Shown piece after piece: positions 52,458-61,494 of a DNA stretch of 64,000 bases (the stretch's first letter is position 1; each line of letters starts with the position of its first letter). This DNA is from Fodinibius roseus (lineage in GTDB: Bacteria > Bacteroidota > Rhodothermia > Balneolales > Balneolaceae). The stretch spans positions 124,001-188,000 of the forward strand of contig NZ_FQUS01000006.1 of the NCBI RefSeq assembly GCF_900129315.1, written 5' to 3'. The notes beneath the pieces were generated by a model, which worked only from the letters and a program-made list of their open reading frames with translations, was not told where the DNA came from and searched no databases. Made by a program: the position numbers and the translations under genes.

Positions 52458-53837
52458 ATGATACGACAAATAGTTTTTCTGTTTTTAGCGGGATTACTGA
52501 TAGGCTGTTCGTCAAAGGAAACGATAGAGGCCGATAAAGTGATAGAAAACGTTCATGTGATCTCCATGAACGACGAGGAGGAAGAGGTCCGGCAAAACAG
52601 TACGGTTTTTATAGAGGAAGATCGTATTGTCCGGATCGCCGAAAATGACCGGTATGCGGCAGTAGAGGAGGCCGAGATCATTGATGGCGGCGGGGGATAT
52701 TTGATACCCGGGCTCTCTGAGATGCACGCTCATATTCCATCGGGCGATAACGACCGGTCCTATATCGATGATGTGCTGTTTCTCTACCTGGCCAACGGCA
52801 TTACGACCATCCGGGGCATGCTTGGGGATCCTCTGCATCTGGAGCTGCGCCGGCAGGCGGAACAAAACGAGCTGCTGAGCCCGCGTATTTACACATCGGG
52901 ACCCGGTTTCGGGGGTGATTTTGAAAGCCCCGAAGAGGCACGCCGGCAGGTGCGGGATCAGCATGAGGCCGGATATGACTTTCTTAAAATATTTCCGGGC
53001 CTCACTCTTGAAGAGTATAACGCCATTGCGGATGAGGCAGACTCCGTGGGTATTGAATTCTCGGGGCATATCCCCGCTTCTGTCGGCCTGGAAAGGGCGT
53101 TGGAAGCGGGACAGACGACCATCGATCACCTGGACAAATACGTGGAAGCCCTCGCTGCTGAATCCATAAATACGGATGAGGTTGAAAACCCGGGAGTCAT
53201 CTTCTTTGGCATGCATTTGACGCCCGAGGCCGACCGCGAACGCATTTCGGAAATAGCCCGGCGTACAGCGGAAGCGGGAGCCTGGAATGTGCCGACGCAG
53301 GCGCTCTCGGAGCATGTGATCGGGACCGACGACCCCGAAACACTGGCAGAGCGCCCCGAATTCCGGTATATGTCCCCCGAAACGGTCCAGCAGTGGATCG
53401 AAAGCAAACAATCCATTACCGGTAACGAGGCCTACAGCGAAGAGCTGGCCCGGGAATACCTGCAGCTTCGCCGGGATATCATCAAGGGCCTCCACGAGGA
53501 AGGGGCGGGACTGCTTCTGGGCTCGGATGCGCCCCAGATCTTCAATGTACCCGGCTTTTCGGTTCACCACGAACTGCGCTATATCGTCGAGGCGGGATTA
53601 ACGCCTTATGAAGCGCTCAGGACCGGCACCTACCATACCGCCCGGTACCTCGATGACCTGCAAAACAGCGGGACCCTCGCCGAGGGCAAGGTCGCCGATA
53701 TGGTGTTACTGGAAGCCAACCCGCTGGAGGACATTGCCAACTCGGATTCCATTGCCGGAGTGATGTACCGGGGAAACTGGCTGTCCGGGGATGAAATTGA
53801 AGAGCGCCTGAATGCTATAGCGGAAAAACATCAATGA
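52458..53837 (+). CDS. Amidohydrolase-superfamily lipoprotein
   Basis: ATG 52458 (MIRQIVFLFLAGLLIGC) is chosen because it gives a lipoprotein signal with lipobox LIGC; an ATG 14 codons upstream has no signal. The 459-residue protein has the metal-dependent hydrolase sites in order: EMHAHIP (His-x-His), YDFLKIFPG (possible Lys), FSGHIPASVG (His), TTIDHLDKY (His) and LLLGSDAPQIFN (Asp). It resembles imidazolonepropionase/prolidase-type secreted amidohydrolases. The substrate is unknown. Its stop lies ten bases from the end of the convergent phosphorylase gene. Confidence 0.88.
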   Translation: MIRQIVFLFLAGLLIGCSSKETIEADKVIENVHVISMNDEEEEVRQNSTVFIEEDRIVRIAENDRYAAVEEAEIIDGGGGYLIPGLSEMHAHIPSGDNDRSYIDDVLFLYLANGITTIRGMLGDPLHLELRRQAEQNELLSPRIYTSGPGFGGDFESPEEARRQVRDQHEAGYDFLKIFPGLTLEEYNAIADEADSVGIEFSGHIPASVGLERALEAGQTTIDHLDKYVEALAAESINTDEVENPGVIFFGMHLTPEADRERISEIARRTAEAGAWNVPTQALSEHVIGTDDPETLAERPEFRYMSPETVQQWIESKQSITGNEAYSEELAREYLQLRRDIIKGLHEEGAGLLLGSDAPQIFNVPGFSVHHELRYIVEAGLTPYEALRTGTYHTARYLDDLQNSGTLAEGKVADMVLLEANPLEDIANSDSIAGVMYRGNWLSGDEIEERLNAIAEKHQ

Positions 53838-53847
53838 CGGGCTGTTT

Positions 53848-56316
53848 TTAATCAACCTCCACATCCCAGATTCGCTCACAGTAGTCGCGAATCGACCGAT
53901 CCGAAGAAAAATGTCCCATATTGGCTATATTGATAATAGCTTTGCGGCACCACTCGTCTTTCTTTTTATAGACCCGCTCTACTTCGGCCTGTTTCTCCAC
54001 ATAGGACCGGTAGTCGGCCAATACCATAAAATAATCGCCTTCATTCAGCAGGGCGTTCGTAATGGGATGAAAAAGATCCGGGTCTTCGGGACTGAAATAG
54101 CCCTCGTGAATCTGGTCGATCACCTGTTTCAGCTCTTCATCCGAGTCATAGATCTCTTTCGGCTCATACCCCTCCCGGCGTTTATGCTCAATATCATCCA
54201 CCGTCATGCCAAAAATGAAGATATTTTCCGGTCTTACCTGCTCCCGGATTTCAATGTTGGCACCGTCCAGGGTCCCGATCGTCAGCGCCCCGTTCAGGGC
54301 AAATTTCATATTCCCGGTGCCCGAGGCTTCCATACCGGCCGTCGAAATCTGTTCGGAAAGGTCCGCAGCGGGAATCATCTTCTCGGCCAGTGACACGCTG
54401 TAATCGGGCAGAAACAGCACGCGCAGCGTATCCGAAACATCGGGATCGTTATTCACGATCTCCGCCACGTTGTTAATGAGCTTGATATGCAATTTCGCCA
54501 TGGTATAGCCGGGCGCGGCTTTGCCGGCAAAGAGCAGTGTGCGCGGTTCTATATCCGCACCGGGATTGCTTTTCAGGCGATTATAGAGGGTTATGGCATG
54601 CATGAGGGCCATCAGCTGGCGCTTATACTCGTGAATACGCTTAATCTGGATGTCAAAGATGGAGTGAGGGTCCACGCTGACACCCCGCTCCTTTTTGATA
54701 TAGGCCGCCAGCCGCTTTTTGTTGGCCAGTTTGATCTGCCGGACCGAGTCCTGGAACTCCTCATCCTCCGAAAACTGCTCGATTCGCCGGAGCTGGTCCA
54801 GCTGCGTAATCCAGTCGTCACCGATGCGATCGGATATCAGGTCAGCCAGCGCCCGGTTACACTGCCGCAGCCAGCGACGCGGCGTTATGCCATTGGTAAC
54901 ATTGGTGAACTTTTCGGGAAACTGCCGGGCAAAGTCCCTGAAGATTGTTTTTTTCATCAGGTTGCTGTGCAGCTCAGAGACGCCATTCACCTTCCTGGCT
55001 CCCACGATGCCCAGGTTGCCCATCCGCACCCGGGCATTCATTTCGTTGCTGATAATGCGCATCCGGTCTTTCTTGTCCCCTTCCTCCCCGCTCCCGGCGA
55101 CTTCAATAGTGTTCAGAAAGCGGCGATCGATCTCCCGTATAATCTGGGTATGACGGGGCAGCAGGTTGGCCATCAGCGAGATGGGCCACTGCTCGAGCGC
55201 CTCCGGCATCAGCGTGTGGTTGGTATAATTGGTTGTTTGGGTAACAATATCCCAGGCCGGCCCCCATTCCAGTCCTTCCTCATCCATCAGCACGCGCATC
55301 AGTTCGGGGATCGCAAGATTGGGATGCGTGTCGTTGCACTGCACCGCCATTTGATCGGGAATTTTCCGCAGGTCGTCGAACTGCTTCTTGAACCGCTGCA
55401 TGGCATCCTGCAGGGAGGCCGAAACCAGGAAGTACTCCTGCTTCAGCCGCAGCTCCTGTCCCTTGAACACCTTGTCGTTGGGATAGAGCACGCGCGAGAT
55501 ATTCTCCTCCAGCAGGTTATTACGCACCGCGTCGATATATTCGCCCTGGTTAAAACTCTTCAGATCGAACCCTTCGTCCGAAGTAGCTTTCCAGAGACGG
55601 AGCGTATTGACGACTTCATTCCGGTAACCCGGGATGGGCGTATCGTATGCCAGCGCATTGACTTTGTGCGTGTTGACCCAGTCGAAATGCATGCGCCCCT
55701 CCTTGTCTTTGCTGGCATTCGTCTCTCCATAAAACTGCACCTTGTATTTTTTGCGGGGACGAACGATGCTCCACGGGTAACCGTATTCGAGCCACAGGTC
55801 GGGTTTTTCGATCTGCCACCCGTCTTCAATATCCTGATCGAAGATGCCGTAGTCGTACCGGATGCCGTAACCGATCGCCGGCACGCCCAGGGTCGCCATC
55901 GAATCCAGGAAACAGGCTGCCAGGCGTCCCAGTCCCCCGTTACCCAGTCCCGCATCCACCTCGGTTTCGCGGAGTTCGTCGTAATCCAGGCCCAGTCCCT
56001 CAATCGCCTCGGCGGCCACGTCCTGCAGTCCCAGGTTGACCAGCATATTGTCCAGCAACCGCCCAATAAGGTACTCCATGGACAGGTAATAGACCCGCTT
56101 GGATTTCTGCTGGTAATAGCCCTGCTGGGTATCGATCCACCGGTCGTGGAGGCGATCCATCACGGTCATCACGACGCTGTGGTAGTGATCCCATTCTGTG
56201 GAAACATATTGATCCTTGGCCAGGGTATATTGCAAATGCTGTTTGATGTCCTCGCGGAAAGCATCCACGTCCATGCCGGTGCGCGGATGAATAGTCTGTT
56301 TAGAATCGGTAGGCAT
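53848..56316 (-). CDS. glgP: Glycogen/starch/alpha-glucan phosphorylase
   Basis: This 822-residue protein has the phosphorylase landmarks: YYLSMEYLIGRLLDNML and LGNGGLGRLAACFLDSMATL in the N-terminal half, VQCNDTHPNLAIPELMR and TNHTLMPEALEQWP in the middle, and the PLP site EASGTGNMKFALNGAL with Lys671 at the cofactor position. It releases glucose-1-phosphate from glycogen in the cytoplasm. The length is normal for the bacterial enzyme. It is 79 bases downstream of ispE on the same strand, so co-transcription is possible but the pathways are unrelated. Confidence 0.97.
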   Translation of the reverse strand: MPTDSKQTIHPRTGMDVDAFREDIKQHLQYTLAKDQYVSTEWDHYHSVVMTVMDRLHDRWIDTQQGYYQQKSKRVYYLSMEYLIGRLLDNMLVNLGLQDVAAEAIEGLGLDYDELRETEVDAGLGNGGLGRLAACFLDSMATLGVPAIGYGIRYDYGIFDQDIEDGWQIEKPDLWLEYGYPWSIVRPRKKYKVQFYGETNASKDKEGRMHFDWVNTHKVNALAYDTPIPGYRNEVVNTLRLWKATSDEGFDLKSFNQGEYIDAVRNNLLEENISRVLYPNDKVFKGQELRLKQEYFLVSASLQDAMQRFKKQFDDLRKIPDQMAVQCNDTHPNLAIPELMRVLMDEEGLEWGPAWDIVTQTTNYTNHTLMPEALEQWPISLMANLLPRHTQIIREIDRRFLNTIEVAGSGEEGDKKDRMRIISNEMNARVRMGNLGIVGARKVNGVSELHSNLMKKTIFRDFARQFPEKFTNVTNGITPRRWLRQCNRALADLISDRIGDDWITQLDQLRRIEQFSEDEEFQDSVRQIKLANKKRLAAYIKKERGVSVDPHSIFDIQIKRIHEYKRQLMALMHAITLYNRLKSNPGADIEPRTLLFAGKAAPGYTMAKLHIKLINNVAEIVNNDPDVSDTLRVLFLPDYSVSLAEKMIPAADLSEQISTAGMEASGTGNMKFALNGALTIGTLDGANIEIREQVRPENIFIFGMTVDDIEHKRREGYEPKEIYDSDEELKQVIDQIHEGYFSPEDPDLFHPITNALLNEGDYFMVLADYRSYVEKQAEVERVYKKKDEWCRKAIINIANMGHFSSDRSIRDYCERIWDVEVD

Positions 56317-56395
56317 AAAATCGCTGTGCTAATTGGATAATCGGTTAAGTCGGTAAGTAATCATTAAAAACGGACAATTAAAAATGAAAACAACT

Positions 56396-57259
56396 TCATT
56401 CTTTACGGTAGATACCGTAGTCAGGCGTAAAATGGGGACGCGTGAGATTACAGGGCAGATCGAGTTCCAGGAACCCCTTGTAGGCACTGGTAGCCACAAA
56501 ATCCTGCTCAAAGATACCGTATACAGCCGATCCGCTGCCCGTCATCGAAGCATAAAGCGCGCCGAATTCATACATCTGGTCTTTCAGGTTACCCGCCACG
56601 TGGATCCGCGGGAAGACCGCCTGCTCCAGGTCATTGACCAGCGTATAGCGCCACTCATCAATTCCGGTTTCAGTAAGCGTTTCCCTGAGATCAAAGTCGG
56701 GCTCGGGATTGGGCCGGCAGTTCTGGTAGGCCTCCGCAGTGCTGCTCGACTTGTCCGGGAAGCAGGTGACAATCCAATAGTCCGGCTGGATGTCAACAGG
56801 CTCGATATCGTGTCCCACCCCCCGGCCGATGCCGGCTTCGCCCCTGATAAAGAAGGGGATATCGGCCCCGAGATTTCGGCTCAGGTCGATCAGCTCGTCA
56901 TCGCTCAGGCCCATCTCTTCAATTTTGTTGAGCATGCGGAAGGTCAGTGCGGCATTGCTGCTGCCGCCGCCCAGCCCGGCCCCGGCGGGAATATGCTTGT
57001 CAACCTTGATCAGGTAGTTGTGCTTCAGCCCTACATAACGGTCAAGCGCGGCGACCGCCTTGTTGATCAGGTTGCTCTCACCCGTAGGAATATCCTCATC
57101 GCTGATCTCCAGCTTCATTTCGGGGGCCTGCTTTACCTCGAAGCGGTCGCTCCATTCCACAAAACAAAAACCGGTTTCAATCCGGTGGTAGCCGGTCGGC
57201 AAGCGCTCCAGCACATGCAGGCCGAGGTTTATCTTCGCATACGATTCAGCGATCCACAT
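56396..57259 (-). CDS. ispE: 4-diphosphocytidyl-2-C-methyl-D-erythritol kinase
   Basis: This 287-residue GHMP kinase begins MWIAESYAKINLGLHVLERL with RLPTGYHRIETGF. The ATP-binding motif is HIPAGAGLGGGSSNAAL, and YASMTGSGSAVYGIF is the C-terminal GHMP motif. It phosphorylates CDP-ME in the MEP isoprenoid pathway. The other MEP genes are not nearby. An R1 repeat lies 40 bases upstream of its start, inside the likely promoter region. Confidence 0.95.
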   Translation of the reverse strand: MWIAESYAKINLGLHVLERLPTGYHRIETGFCFVEWSDRFEVKQAPEMKLEISDEDIPTGESNLINKAVAALDRYVGLKHNYLIKVDKHIPAGAGLGGGSSNAALTFRMLNKIEEMGLSDDELIDLSRNLGADIPFFIRGEAGIGRGVGHDIEPVDIQPDYWIVTCFPDKSSSTAEAYQNCRPNPEPDFDLRETLTETGIDEWRYTLVNDLEQAVFPRIHVAGNLKDQMYEFGALYASMTGSGSAVYGIFEQDFVATSAYKGFLELDLPCNLTRPHFTPDYGIYRKE

Positions 57260-57299
57260 GGTAAGTCTCGTTATTGGTTTTGGTTATCTGCTATTTTTT

Positions 57300-57440
57300 A
57301 GAGGCCTTTGTAAATCGATCTATTGACCAGTTTCTGTATTTTCGAGAATTCAAAATACTCACAAATCTCTTATATGCCGTGGTTTCGAATTCGCTCAGGC
57401 TTTGATCTTGATCTAAATTCCTGGTTTTGCCAAGGCCTCT
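57300..57440 (+). repeat. R1 element copy H (141 bases, best-preserved ends)
   Basis: AGAGGCCTT (57300-57308) and AAGGCCTCT (57432-57440) are a perfect terminal inverted repeat. The inner arms GAATTCAAAA (57346-57355) and TTTCGAATTC (57383-57392) pair in nine of ten positions around 27 bases. It is flanked by T-rich sequence on the left and ATTACTATTA on the right. It sits just upstream of ispE. The remaining bases to 57611 hold GC-rich sequence with no gene. Confidence 0.9.
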
Positions 57441-57611
57441 ATTACTATTAATACAGCATGACATAGCTTACACTTCTACCGGCCGTTAAGCAGGTGGCGA
57501 AGCCCGTTTCCGCCCAAAACCCGGGCGGCGCTCCCGCAAGGGGAGACGGGTCTATCTTTCACAAGGATAAAGAAAAGAATTACTCACCCATTAGCCGGGA
57601 ATCCCGGACGG

Positions 57612-59033
57612 TCAACTGATATACTCGTCCTTGATACGCATCATATAATCGAAGGCGGCATCGTGCTCGTTGGGAATTTCCCCATCCAGGATCGCTTCCC
57701 TGATCGCATCTTTAATGTCACCGACCGCAGGTCCGGGCGAAATATCCAGGGCCTCCATAATCTCATCGCCGCTAATCGGATTTTTCCACTGCCTCATCCG
57801 GTCTTTTTTCTCGACCTCTTTGATTTTCTGCTCTACGTAGTCAAAATTACGATTATACTGCTTGACCTTGTAATCGTTTTTACTGGTGATATCGGCCCGG
57901 CACAGGGTCATCAGGTCATCGATGTCGTCCCCGGCCTCGTAGATAAGGCGGCGGACAGCACTGTCGGTGACCTCATCCGAAACCAGGGCGATGGGACGCA
58001 GGTGCAGGCGTACCAGCTTTCGGACATAGCGCATCCGCTCATCCAGCGGCAGTCCCAGTCTCCGGAAAATACGCTTCACCCACTGCGCGCCCAGCGCATC
58101 ATGTCCGTGGAACGTCCAGCCGGTTCCCTTCACAAACTTCTGCGTGGCCGGCTTGGCAATATCGTGCATGATAGCCGCCCAGCGCAACCACAGGTCCCCG
58201 CCCATTCCGGCCACATTATCCAGCACTTTCAGCGTATGCCAAAAATTATCTTTATGACGTATGCCCTGCACTTCCCTGACCCCGTGCAGTTTTACCATCT
58301 CGGGGAAAAAGTGGTGCAGGAGCCCCGTTTTAAAGAGATGCGCAAAACCGGTAGATGGTTTCGGCGCCATCACTATTTTGTTGAGCTCCTCCACAATACG
58401 TTCCTTGGAAATAATGTCAATGCGTTCGGCCATCTTTTCGATTGCGCGATAGGTCTCCCCTTCGATATCGAACTGCAGCTGCGTGGCAAAACGGATCGCA
58501 CGCATCATACGCAGGGGATCGTCATCGAAGGTAGTCAACGGATCGACCGGGGTGCGAATCAATCGTTTTTTCAGGTCCTGGATGCCCCCGAACGGATCCA
58601 TCAGCTGACCGTAATTCTCCCTGTTGAGCGACCAGGAAAGGGCGTTGATCGTAAAATCGCGACGCAGCTGATCGTCCCGCAGCGAGCCATCTTCCACGAT
58701 CGGCTTGCGGGAATTACGCCGATAGCTTTCCTTCCGGGCCCCCACAAACTCCAGGTCCATATTATCGTAGCTGATGTGGGCGGTCCCGAACTGCTTGAAC
58801 ACCGACAGCCGGTCGGTCCCCAGCATATCAGCGACCTTTCGGGCCAGCTTAATGCCCGAACCGACCGTCACAAAATCAATATCCAGGTCCCGATCCTCTT
58901 TTGTGCGGTCAAGATAGAAATCCCGCACATAGCCCCCGACCACATAGACCTGCTGTCCGACTGCCTCGCCGGCCCGGGAAATGACTTCAAATACATTATT
59001 ATGTTTGGGATGAATATCTTGCACGATTTCCAT
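57612..59033 (-). CDS. cca: CCA tRNA nucleotidyltransferase with HD domain
   Basis: ATG 59031-59033 (MEIVQDIHPKHNNVF) is preferred because the longer start (59054) reads through a repeat-like stretch. The 473-residue protein has the class II nucleotidyltransferase motifs YVVGGYVRDFYLDR, DIDFVTVG (Asp-x-Asp) and RRDFTINALSW, with DPLRMMRAIRFATQL. A C-terminal HD domain follows (WAAIMHDIAKPATQKF, FHGHDALGAQWVKRIF and RLHLRPIALVSDEVTD). It adds or repairs the 3' CCA of tRNA. It belongs to the HD-containing group of these enzymes. Confidence 0.95.
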   Translation of the reverse strand: MEIVQDIHPKHNNVFEVISRAGEAVGQQVYVVGGYVRDFYLDRTKEDRDLDIDFVTVGSGIKLARKVADMLGTDRLSVFKQFGTAHISYDNMDLEFVGARKESYRRNSRKPIVEDGSLRDDQLRRDFTINALSWSLNRENYGQLMDPFGGIQDLKKRLIRTPVDPLTTFDDDPLRMMRAIRFATQLQFDIEGETYRAIEKMAERIDIISKERIVEELNKIVMAPKPSTGFAHLFKTGLLHHFFPEMVKLHGVREVQGIRHKDNFWHTLKVLDNVAGMGGDLWLRWAAIMHDIAKPATQKFVKGTGWTFHGHDALGAQWVKRIFRRLGLPLDERMRYVRKLVRLHLRPIALVSDEVTDSAVRRLIYEAGDDIDDLMTLCRADITSKNDYKVKQYNRNFDYVEQKIKEVEKKDRMRQWKNPISGDEIMEALDISPGPAVGDIKDAIREAILDGEIPNEHDAAFDYMMRIKDEYIS

Positions 59034-59054
59034 TTTTTTATGCCGCGAACTCAC

Positions 59055-59438
59055 AAAGACTCAACTACTTGTTCCTTGAAAGAAACACTCAGCGTCCCCG
59101 CGGAACGGTTTTTTGTGCTGCTTTTCCTGGTCCGAATAAAAAGTATACAACTCCGGCTCTTGTTACGTCAATACTGTAAGCCTTGACCAAAAAGATACTC
59201 CTTCCGTCCGGCAAGGATCGAACATGCACAAATTAGCCCCCTCCCGGGAACGTACTGAGTCTCCTGTAATACTCTTGTCTCAGTCCATTGTTTAGTGTCT
59301 CGGTGATTCTCCGGCCGTTTTAAAATAAGCGTAAAAATAAGAACAAATCCGCTTGCTTTCAGGAATTCTTTGAGGGATCTTTTAGCCCCGATTTATAGTG
59401 AGAAATACGGGACAGTAGAATGACATAACCTGTTTAAT
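59055..59438. other. Spacer upstream of the CDF gene with a leader hairpin
   Basis: No gene seen. CCGCG near 59043 and CGCGG near 59099 border a stretch resembling a scattered intergenic repeat. A hairpin CCCGATTT / AAATACGGG (59387-59411) lies 28 bases before the GTG start, close enough to affect translation. Confidence 0.3.
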
Positions 59439-60371
59439 GTGAAATCATCCCCCGCAAAAACCGCGTTGCGCATCAGCCTGGTGGTATCCGCCGTGTCACT
59501 GGGACTCAAGCTCAGTGGTTTTTGGATCACCGGTTCCACCACGGCCATGTCGGATGCCGCCGAGTCGGTCATTCACCTGCTGGCCGTTTCGTTCGTATAT
59601 TACGGGCTGCTGCTCAGCACCAAACCAGCCGACGAGAAACATCTGTACGGACATGAACGGGTGGAGTTTCTCTCCGTCGGCATCGAGGGCGCAGTCATCA
59701 TCCTGGCGGGCATCACCATCATCTATCAGTCGATCGACAACTACCTGTACGGACATGATCTGACGGAACTGATGAGCGGTGTCTACCTCATTGGCGGTGC
59801 GGGCCTCATTAACTTAGTCCTCGGCAGCTACCTGGTTAAAACAGGCCGCCGTGAAAACAACATGATTGTCGTCAGCAACGGCAAACACACCCTGACTGAC
59901 GTGTGGACCAGCGCCGGTGCGGTGGCGACGCTGCTGATCATCCGGTTCACCGATTTCATCCTGCTCGACTCGATTGTGGCGGGACTGCTGTCCTTCTATA
60001 TCATGTACGAGGGATTCAAGCTCCTCCGGTATTCCGTAGACGGACTGATGGATTCGCGCAACCCCTGGATAGACCAAAGGGTCCGCAACATGCTCTCAAA
60101 AGAGCTGCCCGGCTCTATGCAGAGCGTCCATAATTTGCGTCACCGCACCACGGGTAATACTACCTGGGTTGAGCTCCATGCCGTTTTTAAAAAGGATATC
60201 AACCTCGAGGCCGCACACAACGACGCCACCCTCCTCGAAAAAAGGCTGATTAACGCCGTCAAGGGAGATGTGATTGTCACCATCCACCTCGAGCCCGAGG
60301 GACACCACGAGGAGGTCCACGATACCCTGAAAGACGCCGATCAGGATCGACCACTCGAAGATTTTATTTAA
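59439..60371 (+). CDS. Cation diffusion facilitator (CDF) metal exporter
   Basis: The start is GTG 59439. The 310-residue protein has six membrane helices in the first 205 residues. Helix 2 ends MSDAAESVIHLLAVSFVYY, a CDF signature (S-DA-ES.iH), and SNGKHTLTDVWTSAGAVATL is the helix 5 metal site (H-x3-D). The soluble domain follows (LRHRTTGNTTWVELHAVF and VIVTIHLEPEGHHEE). It moves divalent metals such as zinc, iron or manganese out of the cytoplasm with H+ or K+ exchange. Its end overlaps the convergent nucleotidyltransferase gene by eight bases. Confidence 0.9.
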   Translation: MKSSPAKTALRISLVVSAVSLGLKLSGFWITGSTTAMSDAAESVIHLLAVSFVYYGLLLSTKPADEKHLYGHERVEFLSVGIEGAVIILAGITIIYQSIDNYLYGHDLTELMSGVYLIGGAGLINLVLGSYLVKTGRRENNMIVVSNGKHTLTDVWTSAGAVATLLIIRFTDFILLDSIVAGLLSFYIMYEGFKLLRYSVDGLMDSRNPWIDQRVRNMLSKELPGSMQSVHNLRHRTTGNTTWVELHAVFKKDINLEAAHNDATLLEKRLINAVKGDVIVTIHLEPEGHHEEVHDTLKDADQDRPLEDFI

Positions 60372-61374
60372 CTTCAACACCAACCTTGGAGTGATCGCCG
60401 AGGTGTACTTCCTGGGTAACGTCCCGGAGTTCCGCATGCCGGCCGATCGTCGAATCTTCAATATTGCAATCCCTCAGGGAGGCCTCCTCCTGGATCAGGC
60501 TGTTCTTGACCGTGCATTTTTTTAGCTTGCTGCCGCGGGCGATACTGGCCCTGGGACCGATAATGCAATTTTCGAGCTTTACATCCTCCCCGATATAGAC
60601 CGGGGGGATAATCTTGGTATCCACGAACCGATCCTGGTCCACCTCCTCGTATTCCTTGTCGACAATGACGCCGGAGGTCTCCAGCCAGGCCGGCAGAGTT
60701 CCGCAATCGAGCCATTCATCTACCGTAGCCTTTTTAAAGACATTGTCCTTCTTCAGCAGGCGATCGAGGGCGTCGGTCAGCTGAAACTCGCCCCCGTGTC
60801 CCCGTACATTGTTCTCCAGCAGGTATTCGATCTCCCTCTTCAGCTTTCCGGCCTCTTTGAAATAATAGACGCCGATAATGGCGAGGTCGGAGATCGGCTC
60901 GCTGGGCTTTTCCACAAAGTCCGTAATCTTGCCATCCTCTTCAACCGCCACTCCAAAACGAGAGGGATCCTCCACCTCTTTCAGCCAGATTACACTGTCG
61001 GCCTCTTCAATGGAAACCGACCCCTCCATGTCAAAAATGGTATCCGCAAACACGATGATGCATTCCCCGTTCAGATCTTCTTTCGCACAATACACTGCGT
61101 GGGCCGTACCTTCAGCCGTTTCCTGCACGCGGAACGTGGCCTTCGCGTTCTGACGGTCGCTCATTGCCTGCAGCGCATCCTTGATTTCCCGGCCGAAATC
61201 GGGGCCCAGGATAAATACTATTTCATCGATGGTACGGTCCAGGGTGCGTGCAAACGTCTCTACGATGCGTTCAACGATCATTTTGCCCGCTACCGGCAAC
61301 AATGGTTTGGGAACGGTGTGCGAGTGTGGCCGGACTCTTGTGCCCCGGCCTGCCATTGGGATTATTAATTTCAT
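60364..61374 (-). CDS. Sugar-phosphate nucleotidyltransferase with beta-helix-type C-terminus
   Basis: This 336-residue protein starts MKLIIPMAGRGTRVRPHSHT with the nucleotide-binding G-x-G-T-R-x-R-P and TVPKPLLPVAGK. IVFADTIFDMEG is the metal-binding part and GVYYFKEAGKL follows. The C-terminal third has hexapeptide-type repeats (PPVYIGEDVKLENCIIGPRA, then GSKLKKCTVKNSLIQ), as in GlmU-like and RmlA-like enzymes. It activates a sugar-1-phosphate with NTP. The exact sugar is not clear; no cluster of nucleotide-sugar genes is present. Confidence 0.88.
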   Translation of the reverse strand: MKLIIPMAGRGTRVRPHSHTVPKPLLPVAGKMIVERIVETFARTLDRTIDEIVFILGPDFGREIKDALQAMSDRQNAKATFRVQETAEGTAHAVYCAKEDLNGECIIVFADTIFDMEGSVSIEEADSVIWLKEVEDPSRFGVAVEEDGKITDFVEKPSEPISDLAIIGVYYFKEAGKLKREIEYLLENNVRGHGGEFQLTDALDRLLKKDNVFKKATVDEWLDCGTLPAWLETSGVIVDKEYEEVDQDRFVDTKIIPPVYIGEDVKLENCIIGPRASIARGSKLKKCTVKNSLIQEEASLRDCNIEDSTIGRHAELRDVTQEVHLGDHSKVGVEVK

Positions 61375-61494
61375 ATATTTGAACGAATTTAGATGAAAGT
61401 TTATCGTATTTGTTTATCGGCAATAATATAACAGAAGTTCCATACTTTAGCGACTTTGCATCTGAGCTAATCCTCACAAATTAACAGGACACTA

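Noticed and set aside
54487-56340. 617-codon antisense frame across glgP
   Set aside because: It is a shadow of a complete glycogen phosphorylase; long antisense frames are common in GC-balanced coding DNA.
6500-57450. Target-site duplications around R1
   Set aside because: TA or similar short repeats can be matched at some copies (H) but not at others (A, B); no consistent duplication is visible.
57663-59186. 507-codon antisense frame across cca
   Set aside because: It is a shadow of the CCA-adding enzyme, which has all its motifs.
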